From Elephas maximus indicus (taxonomy: Eukaryota > Chordata > Mammalia > Proboscidea > Elephantidae), in NCBI RefSeq assembly GCF_024166365.1, contig NC_064824.1, positions 46,538,608 through 46,602,607 on the forward strand: a DNA stretch of 64,000 nt, written 5' to 3'. This document shows, piece by piece, positions 23,602 through 36,477 of this stretch (its first letter is position 1; each line of letters begins with the position of its first letter). A program made the translations under genes and the position numbers. Under the pieces are notes generated by a model, which was given only the letters and a program-made list of their open reading frames with translations, was not told the DNA's origin and ran no database searches.

Positions 23602-24350
23602 GTGGTTCTCAATCAGGGGTAGATTTGCCATATACAAATACAGGACACCTGGTTAAACGATTTCAGAAAAACGATTTTTAGGATAAGTGTGATTGTTAAG
23701 GTTGTGTCACCTTGGCTGGGCCATGGTTCTCAGTGGTTTGGCAGTTATGATGTAATCTGACAATCATATAATGACGTAATTGCCTCCATGATGAGATCTG
23801 ATATAATGTGATCACCTCCATGATGGGATCTGCTGTGAGTAGCCAATCAGTTGAAAGGGGGTTTCCTTGGGGATGTGGCCTGCATCCAATATAGGTTGAC
23901 TTACTGGCCAGGCTCACTGGCTTTTGCTTGCTCTGGACCCTGAAGCTGGTTCCTGTTCATCTGGCCTCTGGTTCTCGGGACTTGAGCTAGCAGCTATCTT
24001 GCCTGCTGATATTAGGATTCGTCCATCTCTGCAGACTGTGAGCCAGGAAAAGGCTCCAGTCTGATCCACCAACTTGGGACTTTCCAGCCTCTACAACAGC
24101 AAAATTTGACAACCCTAGCTTTTGTGAATTAAAAAACGAACGAAAAGAAACCCCATTTTGCCCCCTAGAGGAAATCTGGTAATGTCTGCAGACATTTCTG
24201 ATTGTCAGGACCAGTAGTTGCTACTGGAATCTAGTGAGTAGAAACCAGGGACAATGCTAAACATTCCACAATGCACAGGACAGCCCCTCTACAACAGAGG
24301 ATTGTTTCGTTCAAAAGGTCCATAGTGCCAAGGTGGAGAAACCCCACTTT
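23602..24350 (+). repeat. MER20-like hAT element carrying nested insertions
   Basis: Left end cagtggttctcaatc at 23602; the rest runs from 24155 (ttgccccctagaggaaatct) to 24350. Between them are two ends of a palindromic MITE (near 23617-23690 and 24103-24118, the latter ending gacaaccctag). Inside those lies LTR-like text at about 23690-24105 (agccaatcagttgaaagggg and tttccttggggatgtggcct). The boundaries are approximate. Confidence 0.55.
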
Positions 24351-24740
24351 GGAGCAACAAGAGAATCAGGTATAACAGGAAGAAATAAAGTTTGAATTAA
24401 AAGCAGAATTTTGTTCAAATGTAAGGATTAGGTTGATGTTTTAAGTGACAGAAATCTAAGACAGACATGAAAATTTAAACCTCAAGCCAGAGAAATAGTG
24501 CTTGAATGTATACTTGAATTTTTAGATGTTTCAGCAAACTTTCAAAGAAATCCAGTTCTTGCAGAACTCAATGGACCGAATGTCTAAGTTTATCTATGTG
24601 GCAGCAAAATTAGATAACCCTAAAGTTCTTTCAGCTTAAATTCTGTGACTCTGATATTCTTAATCAGACATGTAATAAGCTTCTTGATAATGACCATGAA
24701 GTGCCAATATAGCCAAAAAAAAAAAAAAAAAATCAGCAAA
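24351..24740. other. Unassigned sequence with A-run
   Basis: Nothing recognised. The A-run is at 24715-24732. Confidence 0.35.
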
Positions 24741-24753
24741 TTCCGGTGCTAGG

Positions 24754-26600
24754 TTTTTTTAATAATTTTTATTGTGCTTTTTAAAGTGAAAGTTTACAAA
24801 TCAAGTCAGTCTCTCACACAAAAACCCATATACACCTTGCTACACACTCCCAATTACTCTCCCCCTATTTTTTTTTTAATGAGACAGCCCGCTCTTTCCC
24901 TCCACTCTCTCTTTTCCTGTCCATTTCGCCAGCTTCTAACCCCCTCTACCCTCTCATGTCCTCTCTGGGCAGGAGATGCCAACATAGTCTCAAGTGTCCA
25001 CCTGATCCAAGAAGCTCACTCCTCACCAGCATCCCTCTCTAACCCACTGTCCAGTCCAACCCATATCTGAAGAGTTGGCTTCGGGAATGGTTCCTGTCCT
25101 GGGCCAACAGAAGGTCTGGGGGCCATGACCACCGGGGTCCTTCCAGTCTCAGTCAGACCATTAAGTCTGGTCTTTTTATGAGAATTTGATGTCTGCATCC
25201 CACTGCTCTCCTGCTCCCTCAGGGGTTCTCTGTTGTGTTCCCTGTCAGGGCAGTCATTGGTGGCAGCCAGGCACCATCTAGTTCTTCAGGTCTCAGGATG
25301 ATGTAGTCTCTGGTTCATGTGGCCCTGTCTGTCTCTTGGGCTCGTAATTGCCTTGTGTCCTTGGTGTTCTTCATTCTCCTTTGATCCAGGTGGGTTGAGA
25401 CCAACTGATGCATCTTAGATGGCTGCTTGCTAGCGTTTAAGAACCCAGACGCCACTCTTCAAAGTGGGATGCAGAATGTTTTCTTAATAGATTTTATTAT
25501 GCCAATTGACTTAGATGTCCCCTGAAAGCATGGTCCCCAAAACCCCTGCCCCTGCTACACTAGCCTTTGAAGCATTCAGTTTATTCAGGAAACTTCTTTG
25601 CTTTTGGTTTAGTCCAGTTGTGCTGACCTCCCCTGTATTGTGCGCTGTCTTTTCCTTCACCTAAAGTAGTTCTTATCTACAAATTAGTGAATGCCCCCTC
25701 CCACCTTCCCTCCCTCCCCCCTCTCGTAACCACAAACGAATGTTTTCTTTTCAAACTATTTCTCAAGTTCTTGTCATAATGGTCTTATACAATTGTCCTT
25801 TTGCAACTAATTTCACTCAGCATAATGCCTTCCAGGTTCCTCCATGTTATGAAATGTTTCCCAGCTTCATCACTGTTCTTTATTGATGTGTACTATTCCA
25901 TTGTGTGAATATACCATAATTTATCCATTCCTCCATTGATGGGCACCTTGGTTGCTTCCATCTTTTTGCTATTGTAAACAGTGCTGCAATAAACATGGGT
26001 GTGCATATATCTGTTCATGTAAAGGCTCTTATTTCTCTAGGATATATTCCAAGGAGTGGGATTGCTGTATCGTATGGTAGTTCTATTTCTAGCTTTTTAA
26101 GGAAGCGCCAAATCGATTTCCAAACTGGTTGTACCATTTTGCATTCCCACCAGTAGTGTAGAAGTGTTCCAATCTCTCCACAGCCTCTCCAACATTTATT
26201 ATTTTGTATTTTTTTGATTTATGCCAGCCTTGTTGGAGTGAGATGAAATCTCATTGTAGTTTTGATCTGCATTTCTCTAATGGCTAATGATCGTGAACAC
26301 TTCCTCATATATGTTAGCTACCTAAATGTCTTCTTTAGTGAAGTGTCTATTCATATCTTTTGCCCATTTTTAAATTGGGTTATTTGTCTTTTTGTACTTG
26401 AGTTTTTGCAGTATCATTTAGATTTTAAGAGATCGGGCGCTGATCAGAAATGTCATAGCTAAAAACTTTTTCCCAGTCTGTAGGTAGTCTTTTAACTCTT
26501 TTGGTGAAGTCTTTGGATGAGCATAGGTGTTTGATTTTTAGGAGCTCCCAGTTATCTAGTTTTTCTTCTGCACTATTGATAATGTTTTGTATACTGTTTA
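24754..26600 (-). repeat. L1 3'-UTR and ORF2 tail
   Basis: About 1.8 kb including gatgcagaatgttttcttaa, then the pyrimidine-rich stretch at 25690-25722. It is closely related to 4315-5116 and to 14410-15104 (inverted). Confidence 0.75.
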
Positions 26601-26618
26601 TGCCATGTATTAGGGCTC

Positions 26619-29600
26619 CTAACGTTGTCCGTATTTTTCTTCCATGATCTTTATCATTTTAGCTTTTATATTTAGGTCTTTGATCCACTTTGAGTTAGTT
26701 TTTGTGCATGGAGTGAGGTATGGGTCTTGTTTCATTTTTTTGCAGATGCATATCCAGTTATGCCAGCACCATTTGTTAAAAAGACTGTCTTTTCCCCATT
26801 TAAGTGTTTTGGGGCCTTTGTCAAATATCAACTGCTCATTTGTGGGTGGATTTATGTCTGGATTCTCAATTCTGTTCCATTGGTCCATGTATCTGTTGTT
26901 GTAACAGTACCAGTTTGTTTTGACTACTGTGGCAATATAGTAAGTTCTAAAATCAGGTAAAGAAGGCCTCCCACTTTGTTATTCTTTTTCAGTAATGCCT
27001 TATTTATCCGGGGCCTCTTTCCCTTCCATCTGAAGTTGGTGATTTCCTTCTCCATCTCATTAAAGAATGTCGTTGGGATTTGGATCAGAATTGCATTAAA
27101 TGTATAGGTTGCTTTTGATAGAATGTTGTTGTTGCTGTTGTTGTTGTTAGGTGCCGTCGAGTCAGTTCTGACTCACAGCGACCCTATGCACAACAGAACA
27201 AAACATTGCCCGGTCCTGCACAATCCCTACAATTGTTATGCTTGAGCTCATTGTTGCCGCCACTGTGTCAATCCACCTCGTTAAGGGTCTTCCTCTTTTC
27301 CGCTGACCCTATACTCTGCCAAGCATGACGCCCTTCTCCAGGGACTCATCCCTCCTGACAACATGTCCAAAGTATGTAAGACGCAGTCTCTCTGTCCTTG
27401 CCTCTAAGGAGCATTCTGGCTGCACTTCTGCCAAGACAGATTTGTTTGTTCTTTTGGCAGTCCATGGTATATTCAATATTCTTCACCAACACCACAATTC
27501 AAAGGCATCAACTCTTCTTTCGGTCTTCCTTATTCATTGTCCAGCTTTCACATGCATATGATGCAATTGAAAATACCATGGCTTGGGTCAGGCACACCTT
27601 GGTCTTCAGGGTGACATCTTTGCTCTTCAACAGTTTGAAGAGGTCCTTTGCAGATTTGCCCAGCGCAATGCGTCTTTTGATTTCTTGACTGCTACTTCCA
27701 TGGCTCTTGATTGTGGATCCAAGTAAAATGAAATCCTTGAGAACTTCAATCTTTTCTCCATTTATCATGATGTTGCCCATTGGTCCAGTTGTGAAGATTT
27801 TTGTTTTCTTTATGTTGAGGTTTAATCCATACTGAAGGCTGTGGTCTTTGATCTTCATTAGTAAGTGCTTCAAGTCCTCTTCACTTTCAGCAAGCAAAGT
27901 TGTGTCATCTGCATAAACGCAGGTTGTTAATGAGTCTTCCTCCAATCCTGATGCCCCGTTCTTCATATAGTCCATCTTCTCGGATTATCTGTTCAGCATA
28001 CAGACTAAATAGGTATGGTGAAAGAATACAACCCTGACGCACGCCTTTCCTGACTTTAAACCAATCAGTATCCCCTTGTTCTGTCTGAAAAACTGCCTCT
28101 TAATCTATGTAAAGGTTCCTCATGAGCTCAATTAAGTGTTCTGGAATTCCCATTCTTCGCAGTGTTATCCATAGTTTGTTATGATCCACACAGTTGAATA
28201 CCTTTGCATAGTCAATAAAACACAGGTAAACATCCTTCTGGTATTCTCTGCTTTCAGCCAGGATCCATCTGACATCAGCAATGATATTCCTGGTTCCATG
28301 TCCTCTTCTGAAACCAGACTGAATTTCTGGCAGTTCCCTGTCGATATACCGCTACAGCCGTTTTTGAATGATCTTCAGCAAAATTTTGCTTGTGTGTGAT
28401 ATTAACGATATTGTTCTATAATTTCCACATTCGGTTGGATTACCTTTCTTGCGAATAGGCATAAATATGGATCTCTTCCAGTCAGTTGGCCAGGAAGCTG
28501 TCTTCCATATTTCTTGGCATAGATGAGAGAGCACCTCCAGTGCTGCATCTGTTTGTTGAAACATTTCAATTGATATTCTGTCAATTCCTGGAGCCTTGGT
28601 TTTCGCCAATGCCTTCAGAGCATTTGGGCTTCTTCCTTCAGTACCATCGGTTCCTGATCATATGCCACCTCTTGAAATGGTTGAATATCGACTAATTCTT
28701 TCTGGTATAATGACTCTGTGTATTCCTTCCATCTTCTTTTGATGCTTCCTGCATCATTTAATAGTCTCCCCATGGAACCGTTCACTATTGCAACTCGAGG
28801 CTTGAATTTTTTCTTTAATTCTTTCAGCCTGAGAAACGCCAAGTGTGTTCTTCCCTTTTGGTCTTCCATGTCCAGCTCTTTGCACATGTCATTATAATAC
28901 CTTCCTTTGTCTTCTCGAGAGGCCCTTTGAAATCTTCTGTTCAGTTCTTTTACTTCAGTGTTAGAATAGACATTTTTATAATGTTAAGTCTTCCTATCCA
29001 CGAGCAAGGTAAGTTTTTCCACTTAATGTAAGTCTCTTTTGGTTTCTTGCAAAACTGTAACGTAGTTTTCTTTGTATAAGTCTTTTACATCTCTGGTAAG
29101 ACTTATTCCTACATACTTTATCTTCTTGGGGTCTACTGTAAATGGCATTGATTTGGTGACTTCCTCTTCGATGTTCTTTTTGTCGGCGTAGAGGAATCCA
29201 ACTGTTTTTTTATGTTTATCTTGTATCCCAATACTCTGCTGAACTCTATTAGTTTCAGTAGTTCTCCTGATGATTCCTTAGGGTTTTCTGTGTATAAGAT
29301 CATGTCATCTGCAAATAGAGATACTTTTACTTCTTCCTTGCCAATTTGGATGTCCTTTCTTTCTTTATCCAGCCTAATTGTTCTGGCTAGGACCTCCAAC
29401 ACAATGTTGAGTAAGAGTGGTGATAAAGGGCATCCTTGCCTGGTTCCTGATCTCAATGGGAATGCTTTCAGGCTCTCTCCATTTAGGGTGATGTTGGCTG
29501 TTGGCTTTGCATAAATGCCCTTTATTATGTTGAGGAATTTTCCTTCTATTCCTATTTTGCTGAGAGCTTTTATCATGAATGAGTGTTGAACTTTGTCAAA

Positions 29601-31390
29601 TGCCTTTTCTCCATCAATTGATAAAATCATGTGATTCCTGTCTTTTGTTTTATTCATGTGGTGGATTACATTGTTTTTCTAATGTTGAACCATCCCTGCA
29701 TACCTGGTATGAATCCCACTTGGTCATGGTGAATTATTTTTTTGATATGTTGTTGAATTCTACTGGGTAGAATTTTCTTGAAGATTTTTGCATCTGTGTT
29801 CATGAGGGATATAGGTCTATAATTTTCTTTTCTTGTGGTGTCTTTACCTGGTTTTTGTATCAGGGATATGGTGGCTTCATAGAATGAGTTTGGGAGTATT
29901 CCATCCTTTTCTATGCTCTGTAATACCTTTAGTAGTAGTGGCGTTAACTCTTCTCTGAAAGTTTGGTAGCACGCTGTAGTGAAGCCATCCGGACCAGGGC
30001 TTTTTTGTTGTTGTTGTTGGGAGTTTTTTGATTACCTTTTCAATCTCTTCTTTTGTTATGGGTCTATTTAGTTGTTCTACCTCTGTTTGTGTTAGTTTAG
30101 GTAGGTAGTGTGTTTCTAGGAATTCATCCACTTCTTCCAGGTTTCAAATTTGAGTACAATTTTTCATAGTAATCTGATATGATTCTTTTAATTTCCGCTG
30201 GGTCTGTTGTAATATTGCCCATCTCATTTCTTATTTGGGTTGTTTCCTCTCCTGTTTTTGTCAGTTTGGCCAGTGGTTTATCAATTTTGTTGATTTTTTC
30301 AAAAAGCCAGCTTTTGGTATTGTTAATTCTTTCAATTTTCTGTTTTCTATTTCATTTAGTTCAGCTCTCATTTTTATTTGTTTTCTTCTGGTGCCTGTGG
30401 GTTTCTCTTGTCGCTCTGTATTTGTTCAAGTTGTAGGGATAGCTCTTTAAATTTTGGCCCTTTCTTTTTGGATGTGTGCATGTATTGACATAAATTGGCC
30501 TCTAAGCACCACTTTTGCTGTGTCCCAAAGGTTCTGATAGGCAGTGTTTTCATTCTCATTGGATTCTGTGAAGTTCTTTATTCCATCCTTAATGTCTTCT
30601 ATAATCCAGTCTTTTTTGAGCAGGGTATTGTTCAGTTTCCAAGTATTTGATTTCTTTTCCCTGCTTTTCCTGTTATTGATTTCCACTTTTACGGCCTTAT
30701 GATCAGAGAAGATGCTTTGTAATATTTCAATGTTTTCGATTCTGCTAAGGCTTGCTTTATGACCTAATATGTAGTCTTATTCTAGAGAATGTTCCATGAG
30801 CACTAGAAAAGAAAGTATACTTGTTTGTTGTTGGGTGGAGTGTTCTGTATATGTCTATGAGGACAAGTTGGTTGATTGTGGCATTTAGATCTTCTGTGTC
30901 TTTATTGAGCTTCTTTCTGGATGTCCTGTCCTTCACCGAAAGTGGTGCGTTGAAGTCTCCTACTATTATTGTGGAGCTGTCTATCTCACTTTTCAATGCT
31001 GATAGAGTTTATGTATCTTGCAGCCCTGTCATTAGGTGCATAAATATTTAATATGGTTATATCTTCTTGGTGTATTGTCCCTTTAATCATTATATAGTGT
31101 CTTTCCTTATCCTTTCTGATGGATTTAAGTTTAAAGTCTATTTTGTCAGAAATTAATATTGCCACTCCTGCTCTTTTCTGATTGTTGTTTGCTGGATATA
31201 TTTTTTCCATCCTTTGAGTTTTAGTTTGTTTGTGTCTCTAAGTCTAAGGTGTGTCTCTTGTAGGCAGCATATAGATGGATCTTGTTTTTTAATCCATTCT
31301 GCCACTCTGTCTCTTTGTTGCTGCATTTAGTCCATTTCTATTCAGCATAATTATGGATAGGTATGAATTTAGTGCTATCATTTTGATGTC
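26619..31390 (-). pseudogene. L1 ORF2 remnant in two pieces around the RTE
   Basis: On the minus strand the endonuclease comes first: 30986-31210 (NNNQKRAGVAILISDKIDFK) and 30757-30996 (STIIVGDFNAPLSVKDR, SSAHGTFSRI). Reverse transcriptase follows at 29133-29657 with [34 protein letters not shown] and the FADD box in [15 protein letters not shown]. The C-terminal region is at 26619-26888 ([20 protein letters not shown]). The RTE cuts the gene between them, and the frame shifts many times. Confidence 0.88.
27125..28961 (-). mobile_element. RTE-clade LINE inserted in L1 ORF2
   Basis: TAGAAT flanks it at 27119-27124 and 28962-28967, and the L1 text on both sides joins cleanly when the RTE is removed. 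Minus-strand frames give the reverse transcriptase: 28352-28609 (KTKAPGIDRISIEMFQQTDA), and 27508-27975 with TTCVYADDTTLLAESEEDLK (YADD box) and the following conserved NLNIKKTKIF. Frames are interrupted, so it is dead. It is 5'-truncated: no endonuclease is present. Confidence 0.92.
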
Positions 31391-31799
31391 TTTTTTTGTG
31401 TGTTGTCGACAGTTTCCTTTTCCCACTTAATTTTATCTGCTGAGTAGATTTTCTTTATATATTATTCTTTCGTCATATTTGTTGTCGTCGATTTTGTTTC
31501 TGCTGAGTCTGTACTTTTCCCTTGTATTTTATTTTGATGAGTAAGATAGTTTCTCTCCTTTGTGGTCACCTTATTATTTACCCGTATATTTCTAAATTTA
31601 AAACTTTTATTTCTTTGTATTGCCATATCTTCCTCTCCATATGGAAGGTGTATGATTACATTTCTTAGTCCCTCTTTATTATTTTAATGTTGTCTTCTTT
31701 TATATAATAACATTGCTGTTACCCTGTTTGGGGCTTTTTTTTTTTTTAATAATCTTGTTTTTTTGGATTTCCCTGTCTAGGTTGACTTCTGGTTGCTCT

Positions 31800-32820
31800 G
31801 CCCAGCATTCTAGTCTTGGGTTGATATCTGATATTATTGATTTTCTAACCAAAGAACTCCCTTTAGTATTTCTTGTAGTTTTGCCTTGGTTTTTATGAAT
31901 TCCCCCAACTTGTGTTTATCTGGAAATGTCTTAATTTCACCTTCATATTTAAGAGACAGTTTTGATGGATATATGATTCTTGGCAGGCAATTTTTTTTCC
32001 TTCAGTTTTTTAAATATGTCACCCCATTGCCTTCTTGCCTGCATGGTTTCTACTGAGTATTCCGAGCTTATTCTTATTGGCTCTCCTTTGTAGGTGACTT
32101 TTCGTTTATCCCTTGCTGCTCTTATAATTCTCTATCTTTGGTTTTGGCAAGTTTGATTATGTCTTGGTGACTTTCTTTTCAGATCTGCCTTACGTGGAAT
32201 TCGATGAGCATCTTGGATAGGTATCTTCTCATCTTTCACAATATCAGGGAAGTTTTCTGCCAACAAATCTTCAACAATTTTCTCTGTAATCCCTCCTTGT
32301 TCTGGTACTCCAATCACTCGTAGGTTATTTCCCTCTATAGAGTCCCACATGATTAAGGTTTCCTCATTTTTCTAAAATTCTTTTATCTGATTTTTCTTTA
32401 CATATGTTAGTGCCAAGTGATTTGAGTTCAGAAATTCTAGGTTCTACTTGCTCAATTCTGCTCCTCTGACTTTCTATTGAGTTGTCTATTTCTGTAAGTT
32501 TATTGTTAATCTTCTGAATTTCTGATTGCTGTCTCTCTATGGATTTTTCCAGCTTATTAAACTTTTCATTATGTTCCTGAATAATGTTTCTAATTTTTTC
32601 AGTTGCTTTATCTGTGTGTTCCTTGGCTTGTTCTGCGTATTGCCTCATTTCCTTCCTGATATCTTGAAGGGTTCTGTATATTAAACTCTTGTATTCGGCC
32701 TCTGGTAATTCCAGGAATGCACTTTCATCTAGAAGATCCCTGGATTCTGTTTTGAGAGCCTGTTGAGTGATCATGGTCTGTTTCTTTATGTGACCATATT
32801 GACTGTTGTTTCCGAGCCAT
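31800..32820 (-). pseudogene. L1 ORF1 remnant
   Basis: The start Met is at 32820 (MARKQQS). The coiled coil is at 32364-32774 (YAEQAKEHTDKATEKIRNII). The RNA-recognition domain at 32132-32350 has NLRVIGVPEQGGITEKIVED. The frame is broken near 32350 and again before the C-terminal domain. Confidence 0.85.
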
Positions 32821-34085
32821 CTATAAGTTATTAGTTTATGCTTGCTTACTGTGTTGTAGTTGCTTGCTTTGTTTTGTTTTGGTATACTCCTGTGGGTTGC
32901 TTGAGTGCGCTAGCTTATTTTCACCTTTGGAGTTCCGGTGTCCTGTCCCCAGCTGGCTAGAGCTGTTACAGGGATATCAGTCTAGGAGTCCATTCAGTTT
33001 TCTTGTATGAATTCAGCTCAGGTTTCCAGGTAGCTGATATCAAGTGTGTGGTACAGGCTCTGTCCTACAGTCTTAGAGGAGCAGGGGTGATTGGTGTATA
33101 TACCGGTATCTAATTGCAGTAGAGGGTCACGCTGTGAACAAGGCAAGGGGCTGAGAACCAACCCCCAAGTGTCTCTGAGGAAAACACGTCCCTGTTCCCT
33201 AGAGTGTGCTGATGGGTGGGTTCTGCAGATGGACCATGGGCACCCAAAGTTTTTGGTTGTAAGGGTTGGGAGGTACCAGTTATCTTTGGCCCCCTGTCGT
33301 GGGTGGCTGGGTGTCCTGAGTGGAGCTACCAGTCCTTAGGTCCCTGATGTGGGTAGGTGAGGACCTTGTTCAATAGGCAAAACAATGTCAAACGTCAAAC
33401 ACCCACCTCTCCATTGCGTAGCTGAAATGGTTGGAGTTTGCCAACAAGGGTCTATTCGCCTGAAATAGGCCCACACAGGTCCATGCAGAAGGGAAACGTG
33501 CTCAAGGTCCATGGATGGTTTATGCGTGGACAAGAGCAGCTTCTGTCCTGAGCTCCTCCGGTTAATGGAGCTAGCAACTTATCTTTTCCCCCCAGTTGCA
33601 AATTTTCTCCTTCCCCAAGGCCAGGAGGATGGCTCTAGGTGCTCAACAGGGCCTATGTCAGGCCCAGGGATTCAGCCGCTGAAGCCAGTTTGCAGGTGTG
33701 GGGTGGGGGGCGGGTGCGGGTAAAATATACCCAAGTACTTAGCTTTTGCCGAGAGCACTGTTCTTCTTAGATCCCGGAGGTGTGAGTAGGCTGTGCAGCT
33801 GGCTGCTTTTCCTGGAGGAAACTGCAGCCGAACGCTAGTAGCAGCCCACCGCCGCCACCATTCCGGGAATGGCGCCTGAGGGCTCCCCGCAATTCAGGTA
33901 CAGTAACTCCTCTCCACTTCTGAATGGTCTCTTTCTCCCCGCCCCCCTCAGTTCATTGTGTAAACTTAGCTTTGATGCTCAGGGCTTCCAGCTTGTCAGA
34001 AATATACTCGTTTCACTTGTTTTTTCTGGTCTTTGTTGTAATGAGGGCTCGCCAGAAATGTCTATTCCGCCATCTTGGCTCTACT
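32821..34085 (-). repeat. L1 5'-UTR
   Basis: About 1.26 kb, GC-richer, parallel to 8684-9903. The CAAGATGGCGG motif near 34067-34077 is the YY1-type site at the L1 start. Confidence 0.82.
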
Positions 34086-34200
34086 TTCCCAGTGCTAGGT
34101 CTTAACATTGGCTGTCTGAGCTAATGTACACACCTATATGTGTTCATTTTCTCTATAAAAAATGTGGGTCAGATGATCTGAAGGATCCCTCTAGCACTTC

Positions 34201-34262
34201 TATGCAAACATTAGGGTTGCTATGAGTTGGAATTGACTCGATGGCAGCAGGCTTGGTTTTGG
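34201..34262 (+). repeat. AfroSINE 3' fragment
   Basis: ttagggttgctatgagttgg, then aattgactcgatggcagcag. Confidence 0.75.
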
Positions 34263-34661
34263 CTTTTCAAATTTCACAATGAGAACATCTGTTTCAGTGA
34301 CAGATTTAATACCCATTTCAGTGGTTCAATCCTATTTGAAAAGGTAGCAAATTTATGTTTATGATGGATAATTTTACAGATTCTTTCTTGTTCATGGGGT
34401 CCTGATCAAGTGACCATGGTAAAACTGATAGCTTAGTGTTTTCTTCCTGCGGTACAAAACAGTAAGCCACTTTTAAAATAAGAATCCCTTGACCTGTATC
34501 TCCATAAACCTGAATCTTGCTGTAACACTTCAGGAAAAAAATTTTAAGTGGCAGTTACTGCTTGTCATGCTCTTTGTTCCTGAAAATTCTGTTGGAAAGC
34601 AAGATGATAAAAGGAGTCCCACAACCAAGTACTCTCCACCCCATACAATACAGTACACAGC
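34263..34661. other. Unassigned sequence
   Basis: Nothing recognised. Confidence 0.35.
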
Positions 34662-35548
34662 TGTTGTTATTAGGTGCTGTTATTTGGTGCCATCAAGTCG
34701 ATTCCGACTCATAGAGACACTGTGTACAACACAACAAAACACTGCTAGGTCCTGCGCCATTCTCAGAATCATTGTTATGCTTGATCTCATTGTTGCAGCC
34801 ACTGTGTCAATCCATCTTGTTAGGGGTCTTCCTCTTTTTCGCTGACCTTCTTTATCGAGCATGATGTCCTCCTCCACAGACTGGTCCCTTCTGATAGTAT
34901 GTCCACAATATATGAAATGAAGTCTCACCATTCTTGCTTCCAAGGAGCATTCTGGGCTGTACTTCTTCCAAGACAGACTTATTTGTTTTTCTGGCAGTCC
35001 ATGGTATATTCTTCAACGACACCATAATTGAAATGCATAAATTCTTCAGTCTTCCTTATTCACTCTCCAGCTTCTGCATGCATGAGTCAATTGAAAACAC
35101 CATGGCTTGGGTCGGGGCACTTAGTCCTTAATGTGACATCTTTAACACTTTAAGAAGGTCTTTTGCAGATTTGCCCAATGCAATGTGTCATTTATTTCCT
35201 GACTGCTGCTTCCATGGCCGTTGATTGTGGATCCAAGTAAAATGAAATCCTTGACTTCAATCTTTTCTCCATTTATCATGCTGCTGCTTATTGGTCCAGT
35301 TCCAAGGATTTTTGTTTTTATGTTGAGGGGTAATCCATACTGAAGGCTGTGGTTTTTGATCTTCATCAGTAAGTGCTTCAAGTCCTCTACACTTTCAGCA
35401 AACAAGGTTGCGTCATCTGCATATCATAGGCTGTTAATGAGTCTTCCTCCACACCCGATGCTGCATTCTTCTTCATATAACTCAGCTTCTCGGATTATTT
35501 GCTAAGCATACATATTGAATTAAGTATGGCGGAAGGATAAAAACCAGG
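34662..35548 (-). pseudogene. RTE 3' portion, decayed
   Basis: ttggtgccatcaagtcgatt, then the reverse transcriptase C-terminal region at 35142-35405 (HLLMKIKNHSLQYGLPLNIK). Several frameshifts are present. Confidence 0.85.
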
Positions 35549-35569
35549 TGCAAGACAGTGGATCAAATG

Positions 35570-35735
35570 TTTTAAGAAACTCTCCTGAGCACTGCAAGAC
35601 ATTTAGCAGCATCACTGGCACCTACTAATAGATGCCAGTGGCACCCCACAGGTGTGAAAATCAAAGATGTCGCCAGACATTGCCAGATTTCCCGAGGGGT
35701 AAAATTGCTCCTGATTGAGAAGCACTGAGAAAGGC
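35570..35735 (-). repeat. MER20-like hAT element
   Basis: tttagcagcatcactggcac, then agatgtcgccagacattgcc and ctcctgattgagaagcactg. A small plus-oriented piece of the same family lies at 35836-35890 (gatgctgctaaacgtcctgc). Confidence 0.7.
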
Positions 35736-35890
35736 AAATGCTATGCAAACAGGTGATCTATAATTATGAATAATAATATGAGAATGTCACAATGTTGTGA
35801 TAAGCAGCTAAGAACAAAAGTGAACTTACTACTTGCATCTAGTGAGTAGGTGCCAGTGATGCTGCTAAACGTCCTGCAATGTTTCATATA

Positions 35891-36275
35891 TATAAAGTAT
35901 CAAACCATGCAAAACCAATTTATGCTGTAGGAAATCAGGACAGTGGTTACCCTTGGGAGAGATGAGGGAGGGGCAAGGAGTATTGCCTGGAAGGGAGCAT
36001 AAAGGGTCTCTGGAATGCCCAGAATGTTGTCTTGATCTGAGTGCTGGTTACGTACATGAAAGTTGAGCATTTATGATATATACTGCATTTTCTACACACA
36101 CATATACATGTATACACACACAAATTTATTGAGCTCTTATGATATATGCAGTTTTCTATACACACATATACATACATGTACACATAAAATTTCTTCAAAA
36201 AGCTATGGGACTCATTACCTCATCTTTTTCATAATGAAATGAAAACTGTAGTTCTTACTCTTTCAATCATAAACT
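35891..36275 (+). repeat. Old interspersed repeat with internal CA-rich duplications
   Basis: cagtggttacccttgggaga, then cttgatctgagtgctggtta is an old repeat type I do not name. Two related segments containing acacacatatacat follow at about 36070-36118 and 36130-36185. Confidence 0.45.
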
Positions 36276-36466
36276 AAAATCAGTTGCCATGGAGTCAATT
36301 CCCAATTAATGGTGACCCCATGTGTGCCAGAGTAGACATGTGCTCCACAGGGTTTTCAATGGCTGACTACCTTTCTTCCAAGGTACCTATGGGTGAACTT
36401 AAAAACCACCCACCTTCCACTTAGCAGCTGAGCACATTAACTGTTTACACCACCCAGGATTCCATT
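36276..36466 (-). repeat. AfroSINE, long diverged subtype
   Basis: aatcagttgccatggagtca to caccacccaggattcc, as at 12443-12650. Confidence 0.7.
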
Positions 36467-36477
36467 GTAATCAACCT

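Larger units (their letters stand above)
24754..34085 (-). mobile_element. Nearly full-length L1 LINE, split by an RTE insertion
   Basis: The 3' end is at 24754 and the 5' end at about 34085 (minus strand GAGCCAAGATGGCGGAATAG). Flanks ttccggtgctagg (24741-24753) and ttcccagtgctagg (34086-34099) look like a slightly diverged target duplication. Without the 1.84-kb RTE the element is about 7.5 kb. Order on the minus strand: 5'-UTR, ORF1, spacer, ORF2, long 3'-UTR. Frameshifts and stops kill both ORFs. Confidence 0.92.

Noticed and set aside
27508..27975. 155-codon minus frame with a YADD motif as a host gene
   Set aside because: It is the reverse transcriptase remnant of the inserted RTE, flanked by target duplications and broken on both sides.
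29133..29657. 174-codon minus frame with FADD as a possible functional L1 ORF2
   Set aside because: It is only a part of ORF2; stops, frameshifts and the RTE insertion interrupt the rest.
36095..36185. Repeated acacacatatacat segments as a CRISPR-like array
   Set aside because: Only two irregular AT/CA-rich units in a mammalian repeat; no spacers or cas genes.
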